From contig JAYPHU010000030.1 of assembly GCA_038127535.1 (NCBI GenBank), positions 1 through 43,803 of the forward strand: 43,803 nt of DNA. The letters are read 5' to 3'. Positions 17,542-25,764 of the stretch are shown in pieces (positions within the stretch are counted from its first letter, which is position 1; each line of letters starts with the position of its first letter). The position numbers were made by a program, and so were the translations under genes. This DNA comes from JAYPHU01 sp038127535. Its GTDB lineage: Bacteria > Pseudomonadota > Alphaproteobacteria > Rhodospirillales > UBA2165. The notes under the pieces are model-generated. The model saw only the letters and a list, made by a program, of their open reading frames with translations. It was not told the origin of the DNA and searched no databases.

Positions 17542-19854
17542 CTAAAGCCGCGCCTTACGTAGTCTGGACGCATTCAATATCACCGATATCGAGCTCAAAC
17601 TCATGGCGGCACTCGCGATCATGGGATTGAGCAAAAGCCCGAACAGCGGGTAGAAAACACCTGCCGCCAACGGGATACCTAGGCCATTGTATATAAACGC
17701 AAACAACAGATTTTGTTTGATGTTTTTCATGGTGCTGCGCCCAAGGTTAAACGTACGATCAACGCCTTTTATGTCGCCTTTGACCAGAGTCACGTCGGCG
17801 CTTTTCATGGCGATATCCGTACCCGAGCCCATGGCGATCCCGACATCGGCTGCGGCCAGCGCCGGAGCGTCATTGACGCCGTCACCGGCCATAGCGACGG
17901 ACCTACCTTCCGCCTGAAGTGCTTTGACGATTTCCAGCTTGTCACCAGGTAAGACGCCCGCATGCACCTGATCGACGCCAACGCTCTCAGCGACGCTGTT
18001 GGCCGTGCCGGCGGCGTCACCAGTCGCCATGACAACCTGGATGCCTTTCGCCTGCAGTGCGCGGATGGTCTCCGCCGCGCCGGCTTTGATCCGGTCCTCA
18101 ACCGAAATAAGACCCATAGGCTGATCTCCCCGCGAAAGGATCATGACAGTCTTTCCTTCCGCCCGGCGGCGCTCAAGTTTCTCTTGGATGTCTGACGGCA
18201 GATTTTCCGTCATTTTATCATTGCCGAAGGAGAACGCGGCTCCATCGATTTGCGCACGAACCCCCTTCCCTGTGACAGCCTCGAAGCCGGCCACAGTGGG
18301 CAACTTTAAGGCTTTGGCTTTCGCGGCCTCGACAATTGCGCCGGCAAGGGGATGCTCGCTTCCGGTTTCGAGAGCGGCCGCGTGCGCCAGAATGTCGTCT
18401 TCGCTCATATCGTAAAGCGTGTCGATATGACTGACGGACGGCCGTCCCTCGGTCAGCGTACCGGTCTTGTCGACCACCAATGTGTCGATACGGGCGAGCT
18501 TTTCCAGTGACTCCGCGTTTTTGATAAGCACGCCGGAACTTGCGCCGTGACCGGTCGCGACCATGACCGACATGGGAGTCGCCAGACCAAGAGCGCAGGG
18601 ACACGCGATAATCAGAACCGCGACTGCGTTCAAAATGGCAAAAGCATATTTGGGCTCCGGCCCCCAAACCGCCCATGCGACAAAGGACAGGATAGACACT
18701 GCAACAACCGCAGGCACAAAAATGCCGGAGACCTTATCGGCGACGCTTTGGATAGGCGCGCGGCTGCGCTGGGCCTCCGCCACCATGGTGACGATCTGCG
18801 AAAGCACCGTGGTCGAGCCGACCTGCGTCGCTTCCATCAAGAACGTGCCGTTTTGGTTCATGGTCCCGCCGGTCACTTGATCGCCGGCGATTTTCTGGAT
18901 GGGGAACGGCTCCCCGGTGAGGACTGATTCATCGACTGAGCTGCTGCCCTCGACAACTTTACCGTCAACCGGGACGGCCGACCCCGGCTTCACCCGGATC
19001 ATTTGTCCCGCGCTGATGTCGGCCACGGGAACTTCCCGCTCCTCCCTGTTTTCAACCAAAACAACTGTCTTGGGGGACAGGTCCAACAGATCGCGGATGG
19101 CGCCGCCGGTGCGGTCTCTCGCTTTGAGTTCGAACACTTGCCCCAAGAGCACCAGCACCGTGATCACGGCGGCAGATTCGAAATAGACCGCCAAATGCCC
19201 GCTGGACATACGAAACTCGGCCGGGAGGTGATCGCTAAAGATCAGGGCGACGGCGCTATAGACGAAAGCCACGCCTACACCCAGGGCAATCAGTGAAAAC
19301 ATATTCAGATTGCCGGACCGGAAAGAGGCCGCACCTCGTTCCAGTAAGGGCCAGCCCGCCCACAGAACCACCGGCGCCGACAAGATCAACTGCGCCCAAA
19401 GATTGGTGCTTGGCGATATCAGGCCATCGATCGGCTGACCGGGAATAAGATCGCCCATCGCCAAAATGAAAACGGGAATCGTAAAGATGAGGCCGAGCCA
19501 GAATCGACGGCTCATATCCGCCAGTTCAGGGTTCTCCGTCTCCATCGCCATGGCCAGCGGGTCTTTCGGCTCCAGCGCCATGCCGCAGATCGGACAACTG
19601 CCGGGACCCACTTGTTCGACTTCGGGGTCCATGGGACAGGTGTAAATTGCCGTCGGATCAGTCTCTTCGGTCGTGTCGTACTTTTCCGGGTGCAGGTATT
19701 TATCCGGCGTTTCGCTGAACTTTTCGCGGCAGCCATTGCTGCAGAAATAGTAGTCCACATCCTCATGTGTGTGGTGATGGTCCGTGGTTTCCGGGTTTAC
19801 GGTCATGCCGCAAACGGGATCGATGACTTCTGTTGGTGCGCCGACGTCGGTCAA
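17542..19854 (-). CDS. copA: Cu(I)-exporting P1B-type ATPase
   Basis: 770 residues from the chosen start. The N-terminus has a YHS-type metal domain (DPVCGM near 12, then FCSNGC) and a heavy-metal-binding segment (YTCPMDP near 71, CPICGM near 87) instead of the usual HMA CxxC domains. The ATPase core has CPCALGLATP (near 418), DKTGTLTEG (near 462), SEHPLAGAI and GDGVNDAPAL. The last helices contain YN (YNGLGIPLAAG) and MSLSS, the P1B-1 Cu(I) signature. It pumps copper out of the cytoplasm. The open frame extends 20 codons further to 19914, but that part is the CueR promoter. I chose TTG at 19854, which has GGAAGG seven bases upstream. Confidence 0.93.
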   Translation of the reverse strand: MTDVGAPTEVIDPVCGMTVNPETTDHHHTHEDVDYYFCSNGCREKFSETPDKYLHPEKYDTTEETDPTAIYTCPMDPEVEQVGPGSCPICGMALEPKDPLAMAMETENPELADMSRRFWLGLIFTIPVFILAMGDLIPGQPIDGLISPSTNLWAQLILSAPVVLWAGWPLLERGAASFRSGNLNMFSLIALGVGVAFVYSAVALIFSDHLPAEFRMSSGHLAVYFESAAVITVLVLLGQVFELKARDRTGGAIRDLLDLSPKTVVLVENREEREVPVADISAGQMIRVKPGSAVPVDGKVVEGSSSVDESVLTGEPFPIQKIAGDQVTGGTMNQNGTFLMEATQVGSTTVLSQIVTMVAEAQRSRAPIQSVADKVSGIFVPAVVAVSILSFVAWAVWGPEPKYAFAILNAVAVLIIACPCALGLATPMSVMVATGHGASSGVLIKNAESLEKLARIDTLVVDKTGTLTEGRPSVSHIDTLYDMSEDDILAHAAALETGSEHPLAGAIVEAAKAKALKLPTVAGFEAVTGKGVRAQIDGAAFSFGNDKMTENLPSDIQEKLERRRAEGKTVMILSRGDQPMGLISVEDRIKAGAAETIRALQAKGIQVVMATGDAAGTANSVAESVGVDQVHAGVLPGDKLEIVKALQAEGRSVAMAGDGVNDAPALAAADVGIAMGSGTDIAMKSADVTLVKGDIKGVDRTFNLGRSTMKNIKQNLLFAFIYNGLGIPLAAGVFYPLFGLLLNPMIASAAMSLSSISVILNASRLRKARL

Positions 19855-19860
19855 GTTCAA

Positions 19861-19882
19861 ACCTTCCAGTAAAATAGAAGGT
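19861..19882 (-). promoter_or_regulatory. Second CueR-like dyad in the copA leader
   Basis: On the minus strand ACCTTCT, an 8-base centre, then GGAAGGT: the same half-sites as the CueR operator, but with 22 bases in total instead of 21. It lies across the expected transcription start and includes the GGAAGG that serves as ribosome site. It may bind CueR non-productively, or fold as a hairpin hiding the ribosome site, or be a relic of a duplicated operator. Confidence 0.45.
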
Positions 19883-19883
19883 T

Positions 19884-19914
19884 GTGGTAGACCTTCCAGG
19901 GGCTGGAGAGTCAA
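19884..19914 (-). promoter_or_regulatory. CueR-type copA promoter with 19-bp spacer
   Basis: On the minus strand TTGACT (19914-19909), a 19-base spacer, then TACCAC (19889-19884). The dyad ACTCTCC-N7-GGAAGGT (19911-19891) overlaps the -35 exactly as in E. coli PcopA, where the dyad is ACCTTCC-N7-GGAAGGT. The long spacer is the mark of MerR-type promoters, which the regulator untwists on metal binding. Start of transcription is expected near 19877, giving a 22-base leader to the TTG at 19854. Confidence 0.8.
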
Positions 19915-19932
19915 ACCGTTATTTCATACCGC

Positions 19933-19961
19933 TTGACCTCGACTCCGCGCCGACGCATCTT
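19933..19961 (+). promoter_or_regulatory. Possible promoter for trpG
   Basis: TTGACC (19933-19938), 17 bases, CATCTT (19956-19961). The -35 is good, the -10 is poor. A promoter is needed in this gap because trpG is cut off from trpE by genes on the other strand. Confidence 0.35.
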
Positions 19962-19997
19962 GCGCGCTCCTTCAGTCAGCCGGCCAGCAACGTCCCG

Positions 19998-20582
19998 ATG
20001 TTCGTCCTCATCGATAACTACGACAGCTTTACCTACAACCTGCTTCACTATTTCGGGGAGCTGGGCGCGGAGATGGACGTCCATCGGAACGATAAGATCA
20101 CCGTGGATGAGGTCATCGCGCTGAAACCGGAGGGGATCGTTATCTCTCCCGGCCCGTGTGATCCGGATAAAGCCGGCATCTGCTTGGACCTGGTCGAAAA
20201 AGCGGCCGGGCAAATCCCTATTTTCGGGGTGTGTCTTGGATTTCAAACCATCGGTCAGGTGTTCGGGGCCAACGTTGTTCGCGCGCCCTCCCCCATGCAT
20301 GGCAAGATGAGCGGTATCAAACACGCGTGTCAGAATATCTTTGCAGGTCTGCCGGACGGCTTTCAGGCGACCCGCTATCATTCTTTGGCGCTGGAATGGG
20401 ACAACTGGCCGGAAGCACTGGAAATCACGGCGGAAACCGAAGATGGCGTCATCATGGGGATAGCCCACAAAGAACATCCGGTGACAGGGGTGCAGTTCCA
20501 TCCGGAAAGTATTGCTTCTGAACACGGCCACCGTCTGTTAGAAAACTTTCTGAATTTGGCGCGAAACGGAAAAATGCACTAA
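19998..20582 (+). CDS. trpG: Anthranilate synthase component II (glutamine amidotransferase)
   Basis: 194 residues. It supplies ammonia from glutamine to TrpE. The class I amidotransferase nucleophile is Cys79 in FGVCLGFQ; the His/Glu pair is in GVQFHPESI. NYDSFTYNL at the start and SPGPCDPDKAG are typical. I chose the ATG at 19998 because family proteins start MFVLIDNYDS; the open frame continues upstream but across promoter sequence. No clear ribosome site is seen. Its stop overlaps the trpD start by one base (TAATG). In some bacteria this subunit also serves p-aminobenzoate synthase, which cannot be excluded. Confidence 0.95.
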   Translation: MFVLIDNYDSFTYNLLHYFGELGAEMDVHRNDKITVDEVIALKPEGIVISPGPCDPDKAGICLDLVEKAAGQIPIFGVCLGFQTIGQVFGANVVRAPSPMHGKMSGIKHACQNIFAGLPDGFQATRYHSLALEWDNWPEALEITAETEDGVIMGIAHKEHPVTGVQFHPESIASEHGHRLLENFLNLARNGKMH

Positions 20583-21631
20583 TGAGCAATGACTTACAGG
20601 ACATGAAGGGCTTCATCGCCAAGGCGGCAAATGGTGATGTGTTGAGCGAAGAAGACGCGGAAGCGGCCTTCAACATCATCATGTCGGGAGACGCGACACC
20701 GGCGCAAATCGGCGGATTCTTGATGGCGCTTCGGGTACGCGGCGAATCCGTTTCCGAAATTACCGGGGCAGCACGGGCCATGCGCGCCAAGATGCTGCAT
20801 ATCGAAGCCCCGGAAGACGCCATTGATGTGGTCGGCACCGGTGGCGACGGCTCCGGCACGTATAACATTTCAACCGGCTCGGCGATTGTGGTTGCCGCTA
20901 GCGGCGTACCTGTCGCCAAACACGGCAACCGGGCGCTGTCGTCCAAATCAGGGGCGGCGGATACGTTAGGCGCGCTCGGCGTAAATACGGACGCGGACTT
21001 TGAGCTGGTGAAAGAGGCGATTTGGGAGGCCGGGATCGGGTTCCTGATGGCGCCCCGGCATCACTCGGCTATGCGGCACGTGGCCGGCCCCCGTGTCGAA
21101 CTCGCAACCCGCACGGTCTTTAATCTACTAGGTCCGATCTGCAATCCGTCCTCTGTGAAGCGGCAGCTAACCGGCGTTTTCTCCAAGGACTGGGTGGAAC
21201 CGGTGGCAGAGACCCTGGCTCAATTGGGCTGCGAGAAGGCCTGGGTGATGCACGGTTCCGACGGCACAGACGAGCTGACCACGACCGGTCCGTCTTACGT
21301 TTCCGCGCTGGAAAACGGCAAGGTCTCGAATTTCGAGGTGAGCCCGGAAGATGCCGGTCTGCCCATCGCCAAAGCCGAAGACCTGAAAGGCGGAGATGCC
21401 GAGTATAACGCCAAGGCGGTTCATGCCATTCTGGACGGCGAGAAGAACGCCTACCGGGACGTCGTTCTCTATAACGCTTCCGCCGCTTTGATCGTTGCCG
21501 ACAAGGCGGCAGACCTCAAAGCCGGTGTGGAAATCGCCGCGGACGCCATCGATAGCGGCAAGGCAAAGGCAACCCTGGCCAAACTGGTGGAGATCACCAA
21601 CAGCCGCAATGAGGAAGAGGACGACGACTAA
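20582..21631 (+). CDS. trpD: Anthranilate phosphoribosyltransferase
   Basis: 349 residues. It transfers phosphoribose from PRPP to anthranilate. The phosphate-binding GTGGDGSGTYNISTG (about 85-99), KHGNRALSSKSGAAD, and FNLLGPICNP are the family motifs. HGSDGTDELTTTGPS is the conserved late segment. The C-terminus has a short acidic tail (NEEEDDD). The gene overlaps trpG by one base and is two bases ahead of trpC, so trpG-trpD-trpC are translated as a unit. Confidence 0.98.
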   Translation: MSNDLQDMKGFIAKAANGDVLSEEDAEAAFNIIMSGDATPAQIGGFLMALRVRGESVSEITGAARAMRAKMLHIEAPEDAIDVVGTGGDGSGTYNISTGSAIVVAASGVPVAKHGNRALSSKSGAADTLGALGVNTDADFELVKEAIWEAGIGFLMAPRHHSAMRHVAGPRVELATRTVFNLLGPICNPSSVKRQLTGVFSKDWVEPVAETLAQLGCEKAWVMHGSDGTDELTTTGPSYVSALENGKVSNFEVSPEDAGLPIAKAEDLKGGDAEYNAKAVHAILDGEKNAYRDVVLYNASAALIVADKAADLKAGVEIAADAIDSGKAKATLAKLVEITNSRNEEEDDD

Positions 21632-21633
21632 CC

Positions 21634-22452
21634 ATGAGTGACGTCCTCACCAAAATCTGTGATGACACCCGCAAGCATATCTCGGCGCAGAAGGCCAAAA
21701 CCTCCGAGGCCAAACTGATCGAGACGGCGAAGAACCAGTTTCCGACCCGGGGCTTTCGCAGCGACCTGCAGAACGCGGTCAACAAAGGCCACTTTGGACT
21801 GATCGCGGAGATAAAGAAGGCCTCCCCTTCCAAGGGTTTGATCCGGGAAGACTTCCAGCCAGAAATGCTGGCCATTCAATATGAAGCCGGCGGGGCAACT
21901 TGTCTCTCTGTACTGACCGACGAGCCTTACTTCCAGGGCCGCGATGATTATCTGATGGAGGCACGTGGCGCGGTCGGTTTGCCGGTAATCCGCAAGGATT
22001 TCATGGTCGACCCCTATCAGGTGGTTGAATCACGGGCCATTGGCGCGGACTGTATTCTGGTGATCATGGCCGCTGTTGATGACGCGCTGGCGGCAGAGTT
22101 GAAATCCGCCGCTGATGACTGGGGAATGGATGTTCTGGTCGAAGTCCACAACGCGGACGAAATGGAGCGCGCAAACGCCCTCTTACCAGCGCTTTTGGGC
22201 ATCAACAACCGCAACCTTAAAACTCTCGAGGTTGATCTGGCGACCACGGAAACCCTCGCGCCGTTGGCCAATGATCAGAGCCTGCTGGTCAGCGAAAGCG
22301 GTCTCTACACCAATGACGATCTGCAGCGCATGTCTCAAGCCGGGATCAATTGTTTCCTGGTTGGGGAATCATTGATGCGCCAGGAGAATGTGACCCTCGC
22401 CGTGCAAAATCTCCTGGGCAGTTCCAAAGCCGAACAAATGTCAGACGCCTAG
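21634..22452 (+). CDS. trpC: Indole-3-glycerol-phosphate synthase
   Basis: 272 residues, a stand-alone TIM-barrel enzyme, not fused to trpF. It closes the indole ring from carboxyphenylaminodeoxyribulose phosphate. LIAEIKKASPSKG carries the catalytic Lys and phosphate contacts. LSVLTDEPYFQG, VIRKDFMVDPYQ, LVEVHN, GINNRNLKT and VSESGL follow in the right order. It starts two bases after trpD and is followed by moaC two bases after its own stop. Confidence 0.98.
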   Translation: MSDVLTKICDDTRKHISAQKAKTSEAKLIETAKNQFPTRGFRSDLQNAVNKGHFGLIAEIKKASPSKGLIREDFQPEMLAIQYEAGGATCLSVLTDEPYFQGRDDYLMEARGAVGLPVIRKDFMVDPYQVVESRAIGADCILVIMAAVDDALAAELKSAADDWGMDVLVEVHNADEMERANALLPALLGINNRNLKTLEVDLATTETLAPLANDQSLLVSESGLYTNDDLQRMSQAGINCFLVGESLMRQENVTLAVQNLLGSSKAEQMSDA

Positions 22453-22454
22453 CC

Positions 22455-22931
22455 ATGAGCAAGCTCACCCATTTGGATGCCGACGGCAATGCCGCCATGG
22501 TTGATGTCTCCGATAAAGACGTGACCGCGCGGACGGCAACCGCACAGGGCTCTGTTTATATGCAGCCGGAAACCCTGGCGCTGATCACGGCGGATGGGGT
22601 GAAAAAAGGCGATGTTCTCTCCGTCGCGCAACTGGCCGGTATCATGGGCGCGAAAAAGACGCCGGAGCTCATCCCGCTCTGCCATCCGCTCAATTTATCT
22701 TCCATCAAGGTCGATTTGGTCTGCGATCCGGACCGGAATGCCGTCGATATCACCGCCACCTGCAAGTTGGACGGTAAAACCGGCGTGGAGATGGAGGCGT
22801 TGACCGCCGTGTCCGTTGCCGCCCTCACGGTCTATGACATGTGCAAGGCGGTCGACCGGGAAATGCAGCTCTCCAACATTCGGCTGGTCCATAAAGCCGG
22901 CGGCAAGTCCGGCGAGTTCAAGGGGGACTAG
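22455..22931 (+). CDS. moaC: Cyclic pyranopterin monophosphate synthase
   Basis: 158 residues. It makes cyclic pyranopterin monophosphate from the MoaA product in molybdopterin synthesis. AAMVDVSDKDVTARTA at the start, IPLCHPLNL, and GVEMEALTAVSVAALTVYDMC are the family signatures, including the catalytic Lys and Asp region near KAVDR. An upstream in-frame ATG exists inside trpC, but the ATG at 22455 fits the family. The trpC-moaC-moeA order is an old alphaproteobacterial arrangement with no metabolic link known between the two pathways. Confidence 0.97.
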   Translation: MSKLTHLDADGNAAMVDVSDKDVTARTATAQGSVYMQPETLALITADGVKKGDVLSVAQLAGIMGAKKTPELIPLCHPLNLSSIKVDLVCDPDRNAVDITATCKLDGKTGVEMEALTAVSVAALTVYDMCKAVDREMQLSNIRLVHKAGGKSGEFKGD

Positions 22932-22933
22932 CT

Positions 22934-24160
22934 GTGGCTGACGACATGTACGCCGGCATGATCTCCGTTGATGAAGCCTTCGAACAAGTGATGTCGGGGA
23001 TTTCGCCGCTTCAGGCGGAGGACATCAGCGTCGCCGACGGGCTGGACCGGGTCTTGGCGGCAGACGTGGCCTCCCGGGTGACGCAACCACCGGACGCCAT
23101 GTCGGCCATGGATGGCTATGCGGTCAGAGCCGAGGATGTAGCGTCGGTCCCGGTGACGCTGACGCAAATCGGCGAGTCGGCCGCCGGCAACGGCTATGAC
23201 GGTAAGATCGGCCCCGGCGAGACGGTGCGGATATTCACCGGCGCTCCGCTGCCCGACGGCGCCGATGCGATCATCATTCAAGAAGACACGGACACCGACG
23301 GCGATCAGATCACGGTGCTGGAAGGCGTGGCCGCCGGACGATATGTCCGCCCTGCCGGGCTGGACTTTGCCGAGGGCGATGTGCTTTTGAAGGCGCCAAA
23401 GCGCCTCAATTCCAGAGACATCGCGCTCATCTGCGCCATGAACGTGCCGTGGATTAGCGTCATGCGCCGGCCTCGCGTGGCGATCCTCTCAACCGGGGAT
23501 GAGCTGGTTATGCCCGGTGAACCCATCGGTCCCAACCAGATCATCAGTTCCAACAGCATCGGGTTGTCGGCATTCGTGCAAGCAGCCGGCGGCATCCCGG
23601 TCAATCTAGGCATCGCCAAGGATACCGCTGAATCTTTGCAGGAAAAACTTGGGGGCATTGCCGGCGCAGACATGCTGGTCACCATCGGCGGCGCGTCGGT
23701 CGGCGACTATGACCTGATCGAGAGCGTGTTGGGCAAGGAAGGTCTGGACATCAATTTCGGTAAAGTCGCCATGCGTCCCGGCAAACCGCTTATCTTCGGC
23801 AAGATTATGGGCATTCCCATGCTCGGCCTGCCCGGTAATCCCGTGTCCGCCGGGGTGACCTCCGCCCTCTTCCTCAAACCTGCGATTGATAAAATGCTGG
23901 GATTTGAGGCAAGCGCCGCACCGCAAAGCTCCGCCTTACTGGGAAAAGATTTGGATGAGAATGACCGCCGGCAGGATTATTTGCGCTCCACCTTGGAGAT
24001 AAACGACGATGGTGAGCTTGTTGCCACGCCGTTTTCCAAGCAAGACAGCTCCATGTTGGCGACCTTCAGCAAGGCTGACTGCCTGGTGATCCGGGCGCCC
24101 CACGCTCCGGCGGTGAAAAAAGGCGCCAGAGTCCCGATTATTCGGCTTGATCCCGCCTGA
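22934..24160 (+). CDS. moeA: Molybdopterin molybdenumtransferase
   Basis: 408 residues. It inserts molybdate into adenylylated molybdopterin. PDAMSAMDGYAV near residue 55, FTGAPLPDGADAI, LSTGDELV, TIGGASVGDYD, MRPGKPLIFG and LPGNPVSA mark the MoeA domains. The start is GTG, with AGGGGGA six bases upstream overlapping the end of moaC; no ATG fits as well. It ends the trpG-moeA run. lexA follows after 210 bases with its own promoter. Confidence 0.97.
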   Translation: MADDMYAGMISVDEAFEQVMSGISPLQAEDISVADGLDRVLAADVASRVTQPPDAMSAMDGYAVRAEDVASVPVTLTQIGESAAGNGYDGKIGPGETVRIFTGAPLPDGADAIIIQEDTDTDGDQITVLEGVAAGRYVRPAGLDFAEGDVLLKAPKRLNSRDIALICAMNVPWISVMRRPRVAILSTGDELVMPGEPIGPNQIISSNSIGLSAFVQAAGGIPVNLGIAKDTAESLQEKLGGIAGADMLVTIGGASVGDYDLIESVLGKEGLDINFGKVAMRPGKPLIFGKIMGIPMLGLPGNPVSAGVTSALFLKPAIDKMLGFEASAAPQSSALLGKDLDENDRRQDYLRSTLEINDDGELVATPFSKQDSSMLATFSKADCLVIRAPHAPAVKKGARVPIIRLDPA

Positions 24161-24215
24161 TTCAAAAAAATTCGCTATTTTCGGAAAAAAGTGCAGAAAA
24201 TGGCCAGAATCCCTC

Positions 24216-24244
24216 TTGACCCAAAAAGAGAACCAAACTAGAAC
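24216..24244 (+). promoter_or_regulatory. lexA promoter overlapped by an SOS box
   Basis: TTGACC (24216-24221), 17 bases, TAGAAC (24239-24244). The alphaproteobacterial LexA box GAAC-N7-GAAC (24230-24244) covers the spacer and the -10, so bound LexA would block the polymerase. The leader to the lexA ATG is about 120 bases. Confidence 0.7.
24230..24244. promoter_or_regulatory. LexA-binding box 1 (perfect GAAC-N7-GAAC)
   Basis: GAAC CAAACTA GAAC, an exact direct repeat with seven bases between; on the other strand it reads GTTC-N7-GTTC, the operator known for alphaproteobacterial LexA (Rhodobacter, Sinorhizobium). Confidence 0.85.
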
Positions 24245-24254
24245 ATAGTAAGGC

Positions 24255-24269
24255 GTTTTGGTTTTGTTC
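24255..24269. promoter_or_regulatory. LexA-binding box 2 (GTTT-N7-GTTC)
   Basis: GTTT TGGTTTT GTTC, one base from GTTC-N7-GTTC and in the opposite orientation to box 1. The box starts are 25 bases apart. A weaker second operator is likely; two boxes would give tight autoregulation. Confidence 0.6.
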
Positions 24270-24370
24270 TATATTTAGTGCGTCAAACGCCACACGATGC
24301 TAAATCGTGATTGAGGCTTCGAAACCGCTAGCGTTGGCCCTAAACGCGTCGGATCATTAAGGGGACAGAG

Positions 24371-25054
24371 ATGCTCACCAAGAAACAATACCAACTTCTC
24401 ATGTTTATCGACAAAAAACTGCGGGAGGATGGTGTTTCACCCTCGTTCGACGAAATGAAAGACGCCCTCAATCTAAAGTCGAAATCCGGCATCCATCGCT
24501 TAATCACCGGTTTGGAAGAACGGAAGTTCATCCGGCGCCTGCCCCATCGGGCCCGCGCTCTTGAAGTCCTAAAGCTGCCGGAAAACGTGAAACCTGATAT
24601 TGCCCCGGGCTTCCGGCCGACCGTTGTTTCAGGCGGCGCCGAGAAGGCTCCCTTGCCGGAACCCGCCAATGACATGGTGGAACTCCCGATGATGGGCAAA
24701 ATCGCGGCAGGTACGCCGATTGAGGCCTTGCGGGACCCCAGCGCCAGTGTCGCCATTCCACCCACCATGCTTGGTCGCGGCGACCACTATGCGTTGGAGA
24801 TTGATGGCGACTCGATGATCGAGGCCGGAATCAATGACGGAGACACGGTCGTCATCCAACAATGCGATACGGCCGAAAACGGCGCCATTGTGGTCGCCTT
24901 GGTCGATGGTCAGGAAGCGACCCTCAAGCGCCTCCGTCGCAAGGGCGATTCCATTGCGCTGGAGCCTGCCAACAAGGACTATGAAACGCAAATTTATGGT
25001 CCGAACCGGGTAACCGTCCAAGGCCGGCTCGTCGGTCTATTCCGGCAGTACTAA
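24371..25054 (+). CDS. lexA: SOS repressor LexA
   Basis: 227 residues. It represses DNA damage genes and cleaves itself when RecA is activated. The N-terminal winged helix begins MLTKKQYQLLMFI, with the recognition region around SKSGIHRLITGLEERKF. Residues 70-100 form a linker. Cleavage is expected between Ala113 and Gly114 (GKIAAGTP). The catalytic dyad is Ser148 (IDGDSMIEAG) and Lys186 (ATLKRL). GGGGACAGAG precedes the ATG. Two LexA boxes upstream show autoregulation. The stop overlaps the end of the converging comEC reading frame. Confidence 0.98.
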   Translation: MLTKKQYQLLMFIDKKLREDGVSPSFDEMKDALNLKSKSGIHRLITGLEERKFIRRLPHRARALEVLKLPENVKPDIAPGFRPTVVSGGAEKAPLPEPANDMVELPMMGKIAAGTPIEALRDPSASVAIPPTMLGRGDHYALEIDGDSMIEAGINDGDTVVIQQCDTAENGAIVVALVDGQEATLKRLRRKGDSIALEPANKDYETQIYGPNRVTVQGRLVGLFRQY

Positions 25055-25764
25055 TCCGCCTTACTGGGCCGTAATACCCAGGGCCTGTCGCCCCGCTCCC
25101 CATTCACTGATTTCACGATCGGCTTGCCGCCCGTCAGCCAAATTGCATGGGCGCCGTTCCGCCACAGATCAAACCGGTCGATGACCGCGATCGCGGAGGG
25201 ACACGCCCACGGTACCGGCGTTGCGCTGACGACGATATCCGCCAGGCGGCAATCTTCTCTCAATGCCGCCTCCTCGGTGACCAAGGCTATGCGCTGGCGG
25301 TGTTTTGACATTATGCATCCCACATCGTCGCAATGCAGGTTGAGATCGGGAATGGTTCGCGACTGTCCAAAGCTTCCTGCCCGGCTCAGCTCAAACCCGG
25401 CGCGCCGCACCCAGTTTCCGGCAGTATACTTGGCTTTTGTCTTTGAAGATAAATGGATTGCGCCGCCGCTATCGGTCACGGCGAATAATTTGCCGCCGCT
25501 GTCCACAATGATGTCGGGTTGCCGCTCTAGAGGAACGGTCAGAAGGCCCGCTAATATCGGGGCGATCCCCAGAAGTCGCCATCGCCGTTGCCAGAGACAC
25601 AGCCACAAACCACGGAGGGACACCAAAATCAGGCCGTAAATCGGCATTGCCGGCAGATGAACAACCGAGAAATCCAAGGAGGCCGTCTCTCGGGCGACGG
25701 CCATCACCAGCTCAATCCCTTGGTCCATGGGCGCCAAAGCGGCCTCTTCCAGACCAAAGGGCAT
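25051..25764 (-). pseudogene. comEC: ComEC C-terminal fragment, downstream of the in-frame stop
   Basis: 237 codons, beginning with an ATG directly after the TAA that ends the N-terminal part and in the same frame. MPFGLEEAALAPMDQGIELV continues the ComEC sequence normally: this is the last stretch of the membrane region, then a soluble C-terminal domain of about 150 residues related to the beta-lactamase-like tail of alphaproteobacterial ComEC. If translated it could only be by reinitiation (TAAATG) or readthrough. No ribosome site of its own is visible. Its 3' end converges on lexA with overlapping stop codons. Confidence 0.8.

Noticed and set aside
19884..19997. 38-codon N-terminal extension of trpG
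   Set aside because: It overlaps the divergent copA promoter and has no homology to the amidotransferase family.
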